DNA from: Ehretia macrophylla
Taxonomy: Eukaryota > Streptophyta > Magnoliopsida > Boraginales > Ehretiaceae
Reading direction: 5' to 3'
DNA: 64,000 bases
Assembly: GCA_037974665.1 (NCBI GenBank)
Contig: CM075765.1
Location: 20,318,648-20,382,647 of the forward strand
Below the pieces are notes generated by a model, which saw only the letters and a program-made list of their open reading frames with translations, searched no databases and had not been told where the DNA came from. Below are positions 23,457 through 34,961 of this stretch, in pieces; position 1 is the stretch's first letter; every line of letters starts with the position of its first letter. The position numbers and the translations under genes are program-made.

Positions 23457-25738
23457 TGTCACGCCCCGACCCGACCCCGCAAAAGGCCAAGCCCGGACCC
23501 GACACACGGACGGAGTTTCCTCTATACCGCGGACGATCCGAAAACCCTAAAATCAATATAACACTTGCGAAAGCCATATAATAATCAAAACAAGCCAACT
23601 TTCTTCAAAACATACATTTCTTATTATCCAACTTTCCAAGCCAAAAATGATATGCATACTACACAAGTATTTATGCCACTAATCAATTCCAATAGCATGC
23701 ATTTTCTTACTAGTCACAAGAGTGTAAGTTACAACTTTACATTCTTTCAACTTATACAACATAAGACCATAGAGGCCTCAAACTAGAAAATATATACAAG
23801 GCTACAAGCCTCAAAATTAAGCGACCTCCACGCAATATACATAACAAGCAAGGTTCGTACAAAAACTGGTAACCAACCACCAGCAAAGCAGAGAAGTGCT
23901 ATCACGGAAACACCTCCACCTGCTCCTCCTCCTCTATTACCTCGAGAGGGTCTGCTTCAACTACTCCTGTAAAAACATAGTATAGAGAGGAATGAGCAAA
24001 AACTATTGCTCAGCGAGGGTAATTGGTCTCAAGAACGGAGATGAGAGGAGTATGCAATGCAATTAGCCAAGCAATACATACAAATCATATAAAGATACAA
24101 CCAAAGCCAACAATAAAGCAAGGCAAGTATTTAAAGCTGCAAACACTCATTCAAATGATACGATACTCTTTTCACGAGCAACTTTCAAACACAAATTCGA
24201 TGACGACGCGCCGGCCCAAACCACCTTATAACACCAGTTTGGAATACCCCGGAAGTATCTATCAACCTACGACCCAAATATCCCTGGGAGGCAACCCAAG
24301 CGAGAAAGGGAATAGCAGCGGAGCTAGAGCAACCAACACTGGCAACCCAAGGCTACCCAGAGAGGCCCATCACTCACGCGCGAGACACTATGCAATGCAA
24401 GACTCGATACAAGGCGATAAACAAGCGATAAAGCCACACGTGGGAGAATAACAAAGTAGGTTACTCTCGCACGCAATAGCAGCAATTGATAAGCAATTCA
24501 ATCCAAAACAACTCAAACAAGTATTTCAAGCAATTCTAAGCATTCTATAGGCATAAAGACAAGAAAACACACAAAAACACAAATCGGCCCCAACTATCAA
24601 AATGCTACCATTTCCAAACGAGCCATGAGTTCTGGAAACCGACTTCGCCAACCCTCCTAGGTTATCATAAGGCACATCTAAAGACCCCGAAACCTTACTT
24701 TACCCTAGAACTCGCGCAAAGCCCCGATTTCCCCCTTTCTCGTTCGAACTACAACTATAACAACCAAACACCCAACCAACGCCATAATCGCACCAAAAGT
24801 GCTTCCATGGCTTCCCGAAGCAATGCCAACACGCAAAACGAGAAAACGCTAAAGTCGACCTAAACGACCCCGACTTTTCCAAAGGCATAATTCTCATTTT
24901 TTCCACTACGCAACCCAAACAAACCACACATTTTAGCATTCTAGCGTACCTAGCACATTTCTACATCAACAGAAAATATAACAGCGCAACTTCAACGTTT
25001 CAAGGTTTTACTATTCATAAAACACTATTCAATTAACAATTTAATTTGCAATCACAACATTTAACCGCAGAAAATGTTACAAAGCTATAAATACATGTTC
25101 TACAAATGTCAAGGAACATTCTAGAAGCATCAAATCGCTTTAAATAATGATCTACGGATAAATCTCAAAATTGACAAAGTTAACATACATAACGTTTAAA
25201 TGCGCAAATAACATGCTTCCCTCACCTCAGGTACTCCTAGTCGCTGGGAAAACAACGCTAGTTGCCTCGGAAATCACCCCGCACGAGCTCTCGCGAAGAT
25301 TGATCGATTGGAAGTTGAAAGGTTTTTTTTTTCTTCTTGGAAACTCACGGCCAGAGCTGCTGTTTTGCTGCTGTTTTTTTTTTATATATTTTGCTTAGTT
25401 AATTGCTTATTTAAGAGTTAAATGGTCAAAGGGTCAAAGGTCCATGGTCAAACTACTTAAGACTTGGTCAAAGGGCCCTATTTTATGCGTTTTAAAGCCA
25501 TTTTAGCTAAGGTAAGATTAATTAAAGCTAGCAACATTTAAAATATAAAATTTAAGTCATCTAAATACTAGTTTCACTATTTGTTGAGGACTAGAAATCG
25601 TTATCTAGCTATCGCTCCTTAAATGCAATGCACGTTGCGACGGCGAGAAAGTAACAATTAATTCACAAAGAATTTAAGGAAATATAATTTTCAAAATAAT
25701 AAACAAAGAATTTTCACATTCCGCGCTCGGGTATTACA
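23457..25738 (-). repeat. 5' LTR of the Tekay-like element
   Basis: 2282 bp. This LTR would drive the element's transcription toward lower coordinates, the same direction as MLO. The GGTCAA cluster lies at 25423-25470, about 270-315 bases inside the LTR from its 5' end, in presumed U3. Its first bases supply the stop codon that ends the broken MLO frame. Confidence 0.95.
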
Positions 25739-27069
25739 TGGGCTGTGTGCCAACAGTGATGAGTAGAGATATGAAGCCTAATAGCATCAACTCTGCATTG
25801 TTCCATATTGAAATTCGAAGTTAAAACCTCCAATTATATCCACATCTTCCATCATGTTATACTGTTCCAAATAAAAAGAAATTATAATGCAGGTATTAAT
25901 AAAAGTATTGACGTAATTTCATAGAGTCAAGTGCAATTAGTATTTTTTGTCCACTTTTATTTATTTATTTATTTAATAGAAATTGGAATAAATGATCAAA
26001 ATGAAAGATGGAAGACTGTTCAAGAATTTAACTGCTCGTACATATCTCCCTTATAAGTTATAACGTTAGAGATTCAATGACTGTCCATCACTAGAATAAA
26101 GGAATAGCATATCATGGTATATATATGAATGGAAAAGGAAGAAAATAGGTAAATAAATACCTGCTTTAATCTTCTCCAAAGCTTCCGTCATTGCTCGTTT
26201 ACGACGCTCTTGAAACCACTACATATAATTCATCCATGAAATTATAAAGTTTATAAAATAAATAAATAGCTATTGCATTCCACAGTACTCAAATACTCGC
26301 ATTAATTGACCATGCTAATAACAAGATTGGCTAAACTCTTGGACAACATTAAGAAATGGTCATTGTTATATATATCCTAAAGCTTATACTTCAAAACTCT
26401 TTCTATATATGTGACGCTCTCAGCTCAGAATCTTGCACTCACAAGTGAAACTGGTTTTGTAAGTATAAGAAATGATTACTTGAACCTCTAATCAACTAGC
26501 CTAAAATGATTAACTTAAGTTATCGCTTATACCACAACATTTACTTATAAACCACTCATAAACACTATCTCTCATCATGTATTTATAAGATAATGAGGAT
26601 GCAGCGGGGCAAAAACTCTAAAAATAGAGTTATTAAAGAGTGAGTTCAATTCAAGCTGTATTTTTTTTAAAAATGTGATTATTTTTAAAGTATTTTCAGG
26701 TTAAAAATCAATTTAATCCCCCACTGAAAAAATTATTAATATATGAGAGCTAAATCGTGTGTTTTGAACCCACACTAAATAAAATTCTTAGATTTATCCC
26801 TATCTATATGGTAACAATTATTACTTACATTTAATACATAAAAGGTCTTACCATGCATATAAAGATAAAGCATCACGTGTCTGATATAAAACATTACTCT
26901 TAAGGAATACATGGTGCAAAAGGTCGATGCATGCAAAATGATTCACCTTTCCAAGAGAATGAATCCCATGTTCAATGAGAACAGAAATGACAACAAAAAC
27001 TGTACTAACAAGCGCCACAGCCCAAGTTGGTGTGCCCTTTAATGATCGATCTCCAAGGTTGATAGCCAT
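25739..27069 (-). CDS. MLO: MLO 5' part: exons 1, 2 and start of 3
   Basis: The start codon is at 27069-27067, and exon 1 ends at 26947 before GTGAAT. Exon 2 (26218-26161) codes for FQERRKRAMTEALEKIKA, the first cytosolic segment. Exon 3 starts at 25792 and codes for LMLLGFISLLITVGTQP, the second membrane span, then meets the LTR at 25739. Reading on, the codon formed across the junction is ATG and the next is TAA, so the product from this allele would be about 79 residues with only the first two membrane segments. Five bases at 25739-25743 (TGGGC on the plus strand) are the target duplication. Confidence 0.9.
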
Positions 27070-27110
27070 GGATGCTATAGCTCATAAAATGTGGTGTTTC
27101 AGAGGAACAA

Positions 27111-27119
27111 TATATATAG
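27111..27119 (-). promoter_or_regulatory. Possible TATA box of the MLO gene
   Basis: CTATATATA on the minus strand lies about 45 bases upstream of the MLO start codon. If used it implies a very short leader of about 15 nt, so the true promoter may lie further up. Only sequence resemblance supports this. Confidence 0.25.
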
Positions 27120-27686
27120 TACTTGATAATTAACTTGGCAGAATAGCAATATATGTATACTCAAGTGCAAGAACTCGAAGAGAATGAGATTAACTTGAGT
27201 AGCAAGCAATATTAAGCAACATGTTTTCATAGTCCAATGCGGCTAATATATATATAGAAGCTGAGAAATGGGTTCATATAAGCAATGAAAAGGTTAGATA
27301 AGATATGACAAGTAACCTATGACGTAAATATCAAAAGTTAGGGGACCAAAATTCTCGTTGTTATTACTGTTGTTATCAGGTTTTTACTGGTGCTGACAGT
27401 ATACTCCATTATGTTTTAATAATTTATGTATTTTCATCACAAATATTATTGAAATTTTGACTAATTTAATGCATGCGTTAGAGTGTGCTGCTGACGGAAT
27501 TCATAGCCTTAGATGAATGCAATCTAGTCCTGCAAAATTCCTTATCAAAAAAACAATAAAAAATTATCCCGTTAGGTTCATGATATATTGATATATATCT
27601 ATATATTTTTTTTCTCGACAAGTAAATCTTTTCATCCCATTAGCTTTGTTCTTGAGTTGATTGATTCATATATAATAAGTCCCTAC
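27120..27686. other. MLO upstream flank
   Basis: AT-rich sequence that should include the MLO promoter. TATATA runs occur near 27246-27257 and 27583-27607. I can name no other element. Confidence 0.35.
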
Positions 27687-27702
27687 AACTGTATACTGTT
27701 TT

Positions 27703-27832
27703 GCCACTGGGTGCCATTTCATCTAGTGGTATGATTTTTATTTTAAATATAAAAGATTTCGAGATTAATTATTGTGTGTAAATTTTTGGTGATGTAAAAT
27801 GCTTCGGCCTCCTTCAAAAAAGAAAGAAAAAG
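27703..27832 (+). mobile_element. tRNA-derived SINE, about 130 bp
   Basis: The 5' part carries TCTAGTGGTATGATT (about 27722-27736), matching the A-box region of plant tRNA-Pro, and a B-box-like GATTTCGAGATTAATT about 30 bases later. The 3' end is A-rich (AAAAAAGAAAGAAAAAG). Flanking direct repeats AACTGTATACTGTTTT (27687-27702) and AACTGTACTGTTTT (27833-27846) are a target duplication differing by a TA dinucleotide. A-box, A tail and duplication together make a SINE very likely. Confidence 0.78.
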
Positions 27833-27846
27833 AACTGTACTGTTTT

Positions 27847-29658
27847 TTGCATGAATAGAATTATCTTGCCTTCCTTCAATACGGCGGAGACGCGTTAGGA
27901 CTTGGATGGCTGTTTCTTACTATACACCCCTATGCTACTGGCCTTGTTAGCGTAAAACATTGCGTCATCTATTTATTTTTTTACCTTTATTTTATACAAT
28001 AAAAATTCATATATTAAATACTGAATCTATAAATTTTGACTATATATATATATAAAAAAAAAGTAAAAGAGTGAAATATAATAATGTTAGCCTTGTTAAG
28101 TTCACTTGTTCGTATATTCTCGTGGATACTAGCTGATTCTCTCCCATTTTTCATTAATAATATTATAATTCATCTAGTCGATTCCTTCGATATTAGGCTA
28201 TTTTCAACATACTCCCTATAATGTCCCTTAATTATTTTAGGAAGTCAAATTTCGAAAATATTGCCTCTCCAAAATCGTGAGCTTCTGATTTTTCGGTGTG
28301 GGGGCTTCAAGAAATATAGGAAATCATAGAGTGGCTCCCTATTTTCTTGTGTACAGGAGTGCTGTTGGAATTAAATTACATAGACTCCCTAAAATAGGGA
28401 AGGACAAAAAATAAGGAGTGATGTTGGAGTAAAATTAAAATACGAAAAAATAAAATACCATTTATTTGACCTTGTATTATAGAAAAAAAAATATAGAAGT
28501 TATTGGATTTGGCTTATACATATACTTTCAGTATGACAGTACCCGAATCATTGCTAAGAATATGGAAATATGATAAAAGCCATCAAGACCTCAATGAAAT
28601 AGGATCGTTTCTTAATTAGTATTTTATTTTAACATTCCAATATGTATCTTGACCATTCATTTAATTTGAAACCCAAAAAATGGGAGGAAAATATTTTTAT
28701 TGGATCAATTAGCTAGATGTTGTGATCTAATAGCTAGGAGTTATGGTGGCCACTAGGTCAAATATTATTTATTACGGGTGAAATAAATAACTGAGATGTA
28801 ATATTGGAATATTTGAAGAAAACACTAACTAGAAGAAAATTCTGATCAAACATGACTACGATATCAAGAAATTGAAATCCTACGTATTTGTTTCTGCCTC
28901 TAATATTTTAAGCTAGTTTGATCAAATTAATATATGTTGCTGACATAATTTCCCTTTAAATAGTAATTGAAAATTATAAGCATTAAAAAGAAATTGTAAA
29001 GCAAATTGGCTTTATTTATTTCAACATAATATTCAAATAAATACATTATGAAACTAAAAACAAAAAATATCTAGCCTAAAAACGCGTTAAAATTTGTTCC
29101 CAATCTCAATCATTAATTGGTTAGTTATACCAAATCCTACATATATATGCTATCACATCAATATCAATATATAGCATATTGCTTAGCAAAAATATCAATA
29201 GCATATCAAACAGACAAACATAGATGTATAATAATAAACATACTGGCCTTGAAGTAGACCAACTGAAATTTCGGACTTTAAAATTGCTGAGTGATACGAG
29301 TATAAACTCGACGTGAATTTTTATGGGACATGACCCGACCCGTGAGTTGACATCCGACCTCACCTTTTAATGTAGGATGAGACATAAATATTTTAATTAT
29401 TGGGTAATAGTTTTGTCCGTCGGATAATGAGTTCAGACAAACGAGTATCATGCCCTGCTGAATTAAGCATTCAATACTGTTCGGATAAGTTGTTAGTATA
29501 AATATCATATTCAATACTCACATTGGAGGTAACTCGTTCTCATTAATTGCTCTTTACTTACCGTGATTATTTGAGCTCGGACATATTAATTAATTATCGC
29601 GCCGGAAGGGAAACGTGGGTCATAACCCTCGCGATTCCTTCCCTTCTTGTGTAGGTAT
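27847..29658. other. Intergenic DNA with possible degraded elements
   Basis: About 28196-28433 has imperfect inverted ends (TTCAACATACTCCCTA against GAGTGATGTTGGAG) and may be an old MITE. About 29320-29370 has GACCCGACCCGTGAGTTGACA, resembling a hAT-type sub-terminal region. No gene is recognised. Confidence 0.35.
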
Positions 29659-31244
29659 TAATCGCGTCGTTTTACAATAAAAAATAATAAGAAGTTTAAA
29701 TGATTGTAAATATTACTTAGTTTGAATTACCTCTAGCTGTGGCGAGTAGATGATCGATCCACGAAGATTGAGTTATCAAATTAAGTTCAATATTTAATTT
29801 AGAATTGCTCAGCTATCTCTCGTTACAGATAAGTTTGATTAAATTCAAAAGTCCAAAAGTCCAAAGGTACGGTAAATTAATGAGATCCAAAAATCCAAGA
29901 AATGTCCAAAGGTTCGGTAATTAATGAGATCCAAAGGTAAATTGAACAAATGTACTAAATTGAAGAATTACAATACTTAACAATAAAACGAAAATCTAAA
30001 GGGTTAATGATTCAGGGTGGTTATAGCTCGTTATACGCGAGTACAAAGTTATTGATTCAGATTAAAAGATAAGTCCTTCAGAAATAGGGCTACAAGCTCC
30101 TACTACTAAGATGAGCATTTAGTTACGTAAGTGATAAGATTAATTGATTAACAAGACTTGATGTGTTGGTATAACCTAACGATATCCAATCACTCAATTA
30201 ATCTTTTACTTATGTAACTTGGAGGTGTCGGTACAACCAGACTAGAGTCCATCCAAGGTAGTCTTGTATTGTTACTGGTTTACAAAACCGGGCGTATATG
30301 TACTTTCAATTAAGTAAAACATAACTACAAGTATACGTACAATTAATTAAAGAATACTTAGAAATAAAAAATACGAGACTTTAATAAATCTGAATCTCGG
30401 GTCTAGTGTGCCATGATAAACTGTAAAGTACAGGAAATCATAACGAAAATTGAAATAAAAGAATACTTATCATGTTGTACAGATCTCGGTTGATCGGTAT
30501 GATTTCGGTATAACGATGGCTCACAAGACCCTCCTCTCGGAATTAAAATTTTGCACACAACTAAGAATAATAATTAAAACACTAAAAACTTATTTCACAA
30601 ATATTAGAGTAGCACAATCTTAGCTAATAAGAGAAAATGGTAAGGTATTCAACAATGAAAACCGTGCTATTTATAGGCAGAATTTCAAGAGGGCGCTCTA
30701 GTGCCAGTCAGGCGGGCTCGAGCATTAGTCAGGTGTGCTCGAGCGCCCTTCTGCACTAACAATTTTTTATATTTTTTTATATTTTTTTCATTCCACATTA
30801 TGTCGTCCATTTGTCCGCCATTTTAAAAAAGTGGCGCTCAATCGCAGAAAAGGGACGCTCGAGTGCACGTCTAGCTGCAGTAGGTGAACTTTGATTGGCT
30901 CGTTGACTTTGACCGTTGACTGTTGACTTTGACTATTGACTTTGACATTTGACCAAAAAGTTGACCAGTCTATTTTAAGGTTTTTTAGCGTCCTGGATCC
31001 GTTTCCGCACTCGGTTTGGCCGAATTCAATCTCGAATTGCTCGTTTTGAAGTTGTTCAACCATTGTTCATCAGTGCTACGCTGAATTTCTTGTTCAAATC
31101 TTGGTTTTTTGGGGCCATTCTTGCTATTTCTTCTTCAAAACCTATATTGCACTAAAATTGTGTAAAATATACAATTAAGCTTGAAATAATAATGCAATAT
31201 ACATGATTTGATGGGTTAAAATTACTAAAAATATGGATTTATCA
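29659..31244 (-). repeat. 3' LTR of the Athila-type element
   Basis: 1586 bp. On the plus strand it begins TAATCGCGTCGTTTTAC (the expected terminal TG is TA here) and ends GGATTTATCA, followed by the polypurine region (plus ACCTCCTCAAACCC). Compared with the other LTR it lacks about 50 bp between two GAATC repeats near 30392. A dense TTGAC cluster is at 30895-30968. Confidence 0.9.
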
Positions 31245-32514
31245 ACCTCCTCAAACCCATTCTTTGCTTGTCCTCAAGTAAAGGCATCAATTACTTCATA
31301 GATTCAAAAATATTAAATCTAAGCAGTCAATGTATTCATACATTTAAATTTTATAAAATACAAGATTAACAGTGAGTTTGTCTTCCAAACAATTCCACCC
31401 GAAGAAATCGTTTTGTATCTAGAAGAATAGAAACCAACTTAATTACAAAAAATCCTTCGAGCTTTTTTAAGCACTTGTAACTCAATTAAGAGGTAAATAA
31501 ATTAATCACGCAAAATTTGTAAAATCGAAAATATTTTCTATGGATAGTCATGAAATGTTAAAACTCTATTACCTTCCAAATCATGTAATACTCCCTTAGA
31601 TTTTTTCTATATTTTTTTATTTTTATTTTTATGAATATATGACTTGAATGATAGATGTTGGTTGATTCAATGACTTCATTAAAGTATTACATTTCTTTGG
31701 TTGAATTGTGTATGGTGAAAAAAAGCTTGTCTGGTAGGGTTTGTATTAATAGCTTTTTCATAAAAAAAAAATGTTCAAAAATTGTTAGAAGAAAGCATTT
31801 GTTATGAATTCCTTTTATGCCTCTGTTTGCTGAATCAACACTTTTGATATTTGAGTGACATTGAGCGAGTCAATCTATACATATTTTTTATTTTTATTTT
31901 TTAAACATAAACATTTTTTTTATGATCATTTTTTTTCAAATGAGTATACTGAATTAAAAAAATAAGTCAAATTTTAATAAAATATAACCTCTCACATTGA
32001 AAATACCTCAATCTACTCTTTTTTTGATAATTAATCAAAAACCTCAAATTGAATCATGTGACGCTGTTGGGATATAATAATAGTTAACAAGGTTTCAAAA
32101 ATTCCAGATACAAACTTAACTTTAGTTGCTAATCATTTTTCCATTCCAAATTCGCAGTTAATTCAAATATTTTATCAAAATCTAACCACATTTCAACAAT
32201 CAACCACTCAAATTTAATTATTATGAATAAATGAAGTAAAAGAATTTTTTTTATTTTTTTGCAGGTGGTATCTACTTTTTTTCTCCTCAAACCCGAGCCT
32301 TACATTGTCCTCAATGAAAGAAAACTATGTAATACAAAGTAAAAAGAAAGATACAACCTGATAAACAATCCAAGCAATGTTCCTCAAAAACTTCTGAAAG
32401 AAGAATTGTCAAACAAAATCTCAAAAACCAATATTAGTTGTGAGTGTAAAATAAAAAGAAAGATGAAATAAAAAGCATAAACGGAATAAAATAAAATAAA
32501 GCACGCCATCCAAG
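31245..32514. other. Athila 3' untranslated interior
   Basis: Non-coding AT-rich DNA between the third ORF and the 3' LTR. It is homologous to 50557-51814 in the second element, with T-run length differences (for example near 51180-51230). Confidence 0.7.
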
Positions 32515-33518
32515 TTACTGTGGTGGTGGCTGCTGAGGACCTACTCCTGAATCTCGCAACAAAGCAACTTCTGCTCGTAAAGCAGTAACATCATCTTTGA
32601 GTCCATCCAATCTTGCATTGATTTTAGTATTCATTGCCTGCATTTCTTTGTACATTTTTTCCATCAAAGACTCTTCAGGCTGAGTACTCGGTTGCTTTGA
32701 AGAAGTGGCTCCCTCAGCAGATTAAGTGGAGGTTCGTGGAACATTTAATGCTAGAGACATTTTTTTAACAGCTAGCTCCAAATGTTTAAGACTCTTGGTG
32801 AAATCTGGTTCACCTTACAGAACAATAGGGAGGACCATGATTGGCTCATCAGGTGAAAAAGGAAAATTAAATCTCTGAATCGAGGAAAACAAAGTGTAGA
32901 TGTAGCATCAAATCTCCTCGTGTGGTCTATAAGGCTTATTATATTTTCCCCAATTATAGCTCCAACATCGAAAAGTTCACCTTGATAAATCCAATATAAT
33001 ACTTGTAAGACAACTCCCGTCCTCTCTTGATCATGACCATGTGGGCAAAGATTCATTTTAACAATGATATTAGTTAACCACATATCATTCGGAAGAGAAG
33101 ATCGCCATATACCTATACCATGTTCAATAACCGGACCCCCACACAATTGAGTAACAATATCTAATTCAGTAGTTCGAGCAGGAAAGTCCTCATTTGCCAC
33201 ATAAAAATATTCATGCCCACACAGTATAGTTATGATATCAGCAGTAATAAAGTTAATCTCGAAGCCATCAATTGTCGTACTAAAAGTACCATTAGCATAA
33301 GAAAGATGCTCATAAAATCGTCGAATGAGACGAGGAAAAATAATAACATCATCAAAAGGTGGATGCAATATGCAGTCAAGATAATATCCCTCAAAATAAT
33401 CAAAAGCACGTGCCCCACCTTCGAGAGCCCTCAAAACTTTCGAGAAATCAGTTTCAGCCTCAATTTGAGCATTATCAAGTCTTGCAATCAACGACAATTT
33501 CTGTCTTTTTGGAGCCAT
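32515..33518 (-). pseudogene. Athila third ORF (putative plant transposon protein domain)
   Basis: The frame from 33518 stays open for 248 codons to 32772; the related C-terminal part continues in another frame to a TAA at 32515-32517, so about 335 residues originally. Visible: a basic start (MAPKRQKLSL), RRFYEHLSYANGTF, ITILCGHE, then MWLTNIIVKMNLCPHG and IYQGELFDVGAIIGENII, which fits the plant domain annotated as 'putative plant transposon protein'. The C-terminal part (MYKEMQAMNTKINARLDG) is heptad-like, probably coiled coil, ending in a PPPQ tail. It occupies the position called env-like in Athila elements, but I see no signal peptide or membrane anchor. A frameshift near 32830 breaks it. 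A homologue lies at 51815-52834. Confidence 0.72.
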
Positions 33519-34248
33519 AGTCTAAATAAGATAAAAACTAAATAAAAAAATAAAAAAATTCAAGAAAAACACACAACAATTTTTATTTTTCATTTTTTTT
33601 TTAATACGAACAATACCCATTAATATCCACAAAATCACCATCGACAACACACAATATCGACTAGCCATCTACTCAAAAACTTCAACATTTACACAATATA
33701 TAAATCTTATAATTAAGGCAACAAGAAATAAGATATATAAATAGACATAAATATATGTACATTAACCTGAAAAAAAGAGTTAATTATTTTTTTTAATTTT
33801 GGAATTTTTTTAAATTATTTTTTATTTTTTATTTTTAATTCCTAATCTAAAAAGTATGCACATACAAATGAAAAATCAAAATCTAACTAATAGCTATATA
33901 TACACACATATACATACACATATACATACATAAACCAGAAAAAAAAAATCATACCAAAACGTAGATTGAAAGATATAGAACAACAATAATCCGTAAACAA
34001 GCAGTAAAAATCATCCTAAAAGCTTCAAAATTGCGTATATACATACATATATAAACATATACATACATATCTAAAACTCGAAATAAAATTGAAAAAAATG
34101 CAAAAATAAGATATAAATCATGAAAATTCACCTTGGATTGTAGATCTGGAGTTGATTTAGGATAGGAAAGGTTTTTGGTGCTTTTTGAGGGTGATTTCCG
34201 TGGGGTAAGGGGTGTTTTCTTTTGTTTTTGTGTTGCTGCCATCGGGGC

Positions 34249-34402
34249 TTAGATTATAAGCCCCGACTGCATTTGGGCGCTCGAGCGCCTGCAAGACGCG
34301 CTCGAGCACCCTGTTAAGGTTTTATTTATTTATTTAATTTTTTAAATTTTAAATATATACATTAATAATAGAAATAGAACAAATGAAAATCCTACCATAT
34401 TT

Positions 34403-34453
<51 letters not shown>

Positions 34454-34872
34454 CGAAACAAACCATACAATATTTTATTAAACATTAAAACATTACAACA
34501 AGAAAATGAAAATAACATAAAATTATCTCCTAATATCGGGAATGCAAAAACATTTTCTTTCTACCCAACACGCCTATGATCTCACTTGATAAATAGATAA
34601 ATAAGAAAAAGGTAAAAGATGAATGAACTTGCAAATGAGTACACAACCATGGCAATTGATCGTCCGTGAGAGTTCCAAACATCATTGTGCAGTAGAGAAG
34701 AGAAATGAAAGAAGAAAAATTTGCTAGAGGGGAGAGTGAAAGTGGCGAGGAAGAAAAAAAAATGAAGGGGAGAATGAAGAAAGCAGGGTTTTAAAATCTT
34801 TATGCTAGGGTCAATAGTGCTCGAGCGGGGGATTAGGCGCGCTCGAACGCGGTCTTCCCGACTCCCCCCCTT

Positions 34873-34961
<89 letters not shown>

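Larger units (their letters stand above)
16238..25738 (-). mobile_element. Tekay-like Ty3/gypsy chromovirus, 9.5 kb, inserted in MLO exon 3
   Basis: The element has two LTRs of 2.28 kb (16238-18517 and 23457-25738). Read on the minus strand each begins TGTAATACCCGAG and ends GGGGCGTGACA. It is flanked by the 5-bp duplication TGGGC at 16233-16237 and 25739-25743. A primer binding site for initiator tRNA-Met follows the 5' LTR, and a polypurine tract (AAAGGGGAGAGGG on the minus strand, 18518-18530) precedes the 3' LTR. The single gag-pol region lies between. Hand comparison of the LTRs finds roughly 40-50 substitutions, about 2 percent, mostly C/T or G/A. The element is on the same strand as MLO. 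All landmarks are directly visible. The Tekay assignment rests on the chromodomain-like integrase tail and gag-pol type. Confidence 0.95.
12005..27069 (-). pseudogene. MLO: MLO-type seven-transmembrane gene, disrupted in exon 3
   Basis: Reading the minus strand I can place 14 exons: 27069-26947, 26218-26161, 25792-25739 plus 16237-16054 (exon 3, split), 15359-15243, 15130-15070, 14979-14894, 14701-14627, 14033-13945, 13635-13586, 13496-13456, 13357-13184, 12819-12784, 12710-12582 and 12346-12005. All introns are GT..AG and phases agree. Counting one copy of the 5-bp duplication, the exons total 1614 bp, a 537-residue product, the usual MLO size. MLO landmarks: N-terminal TPTWAVALVSTVFVVISVLI (first membrane span), ELMLLGFISLL, the four conserved extracellular Cys (KICVP, MLPCKKE, VDYCSKQ, TSCFHE), [17 protein letters not shown], and a calmodulin-binding helix around residues 438-450 ([12 protein letters not shown]). 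MLO proteins are plasma membrane proteins; some act as calcium channels and some are needed for powdery mildew infection. A 9.5-kb LTR retrotransposon in exon 3 stops translation early, so this copy should be null unless spliced around. Confidence 0.93.
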
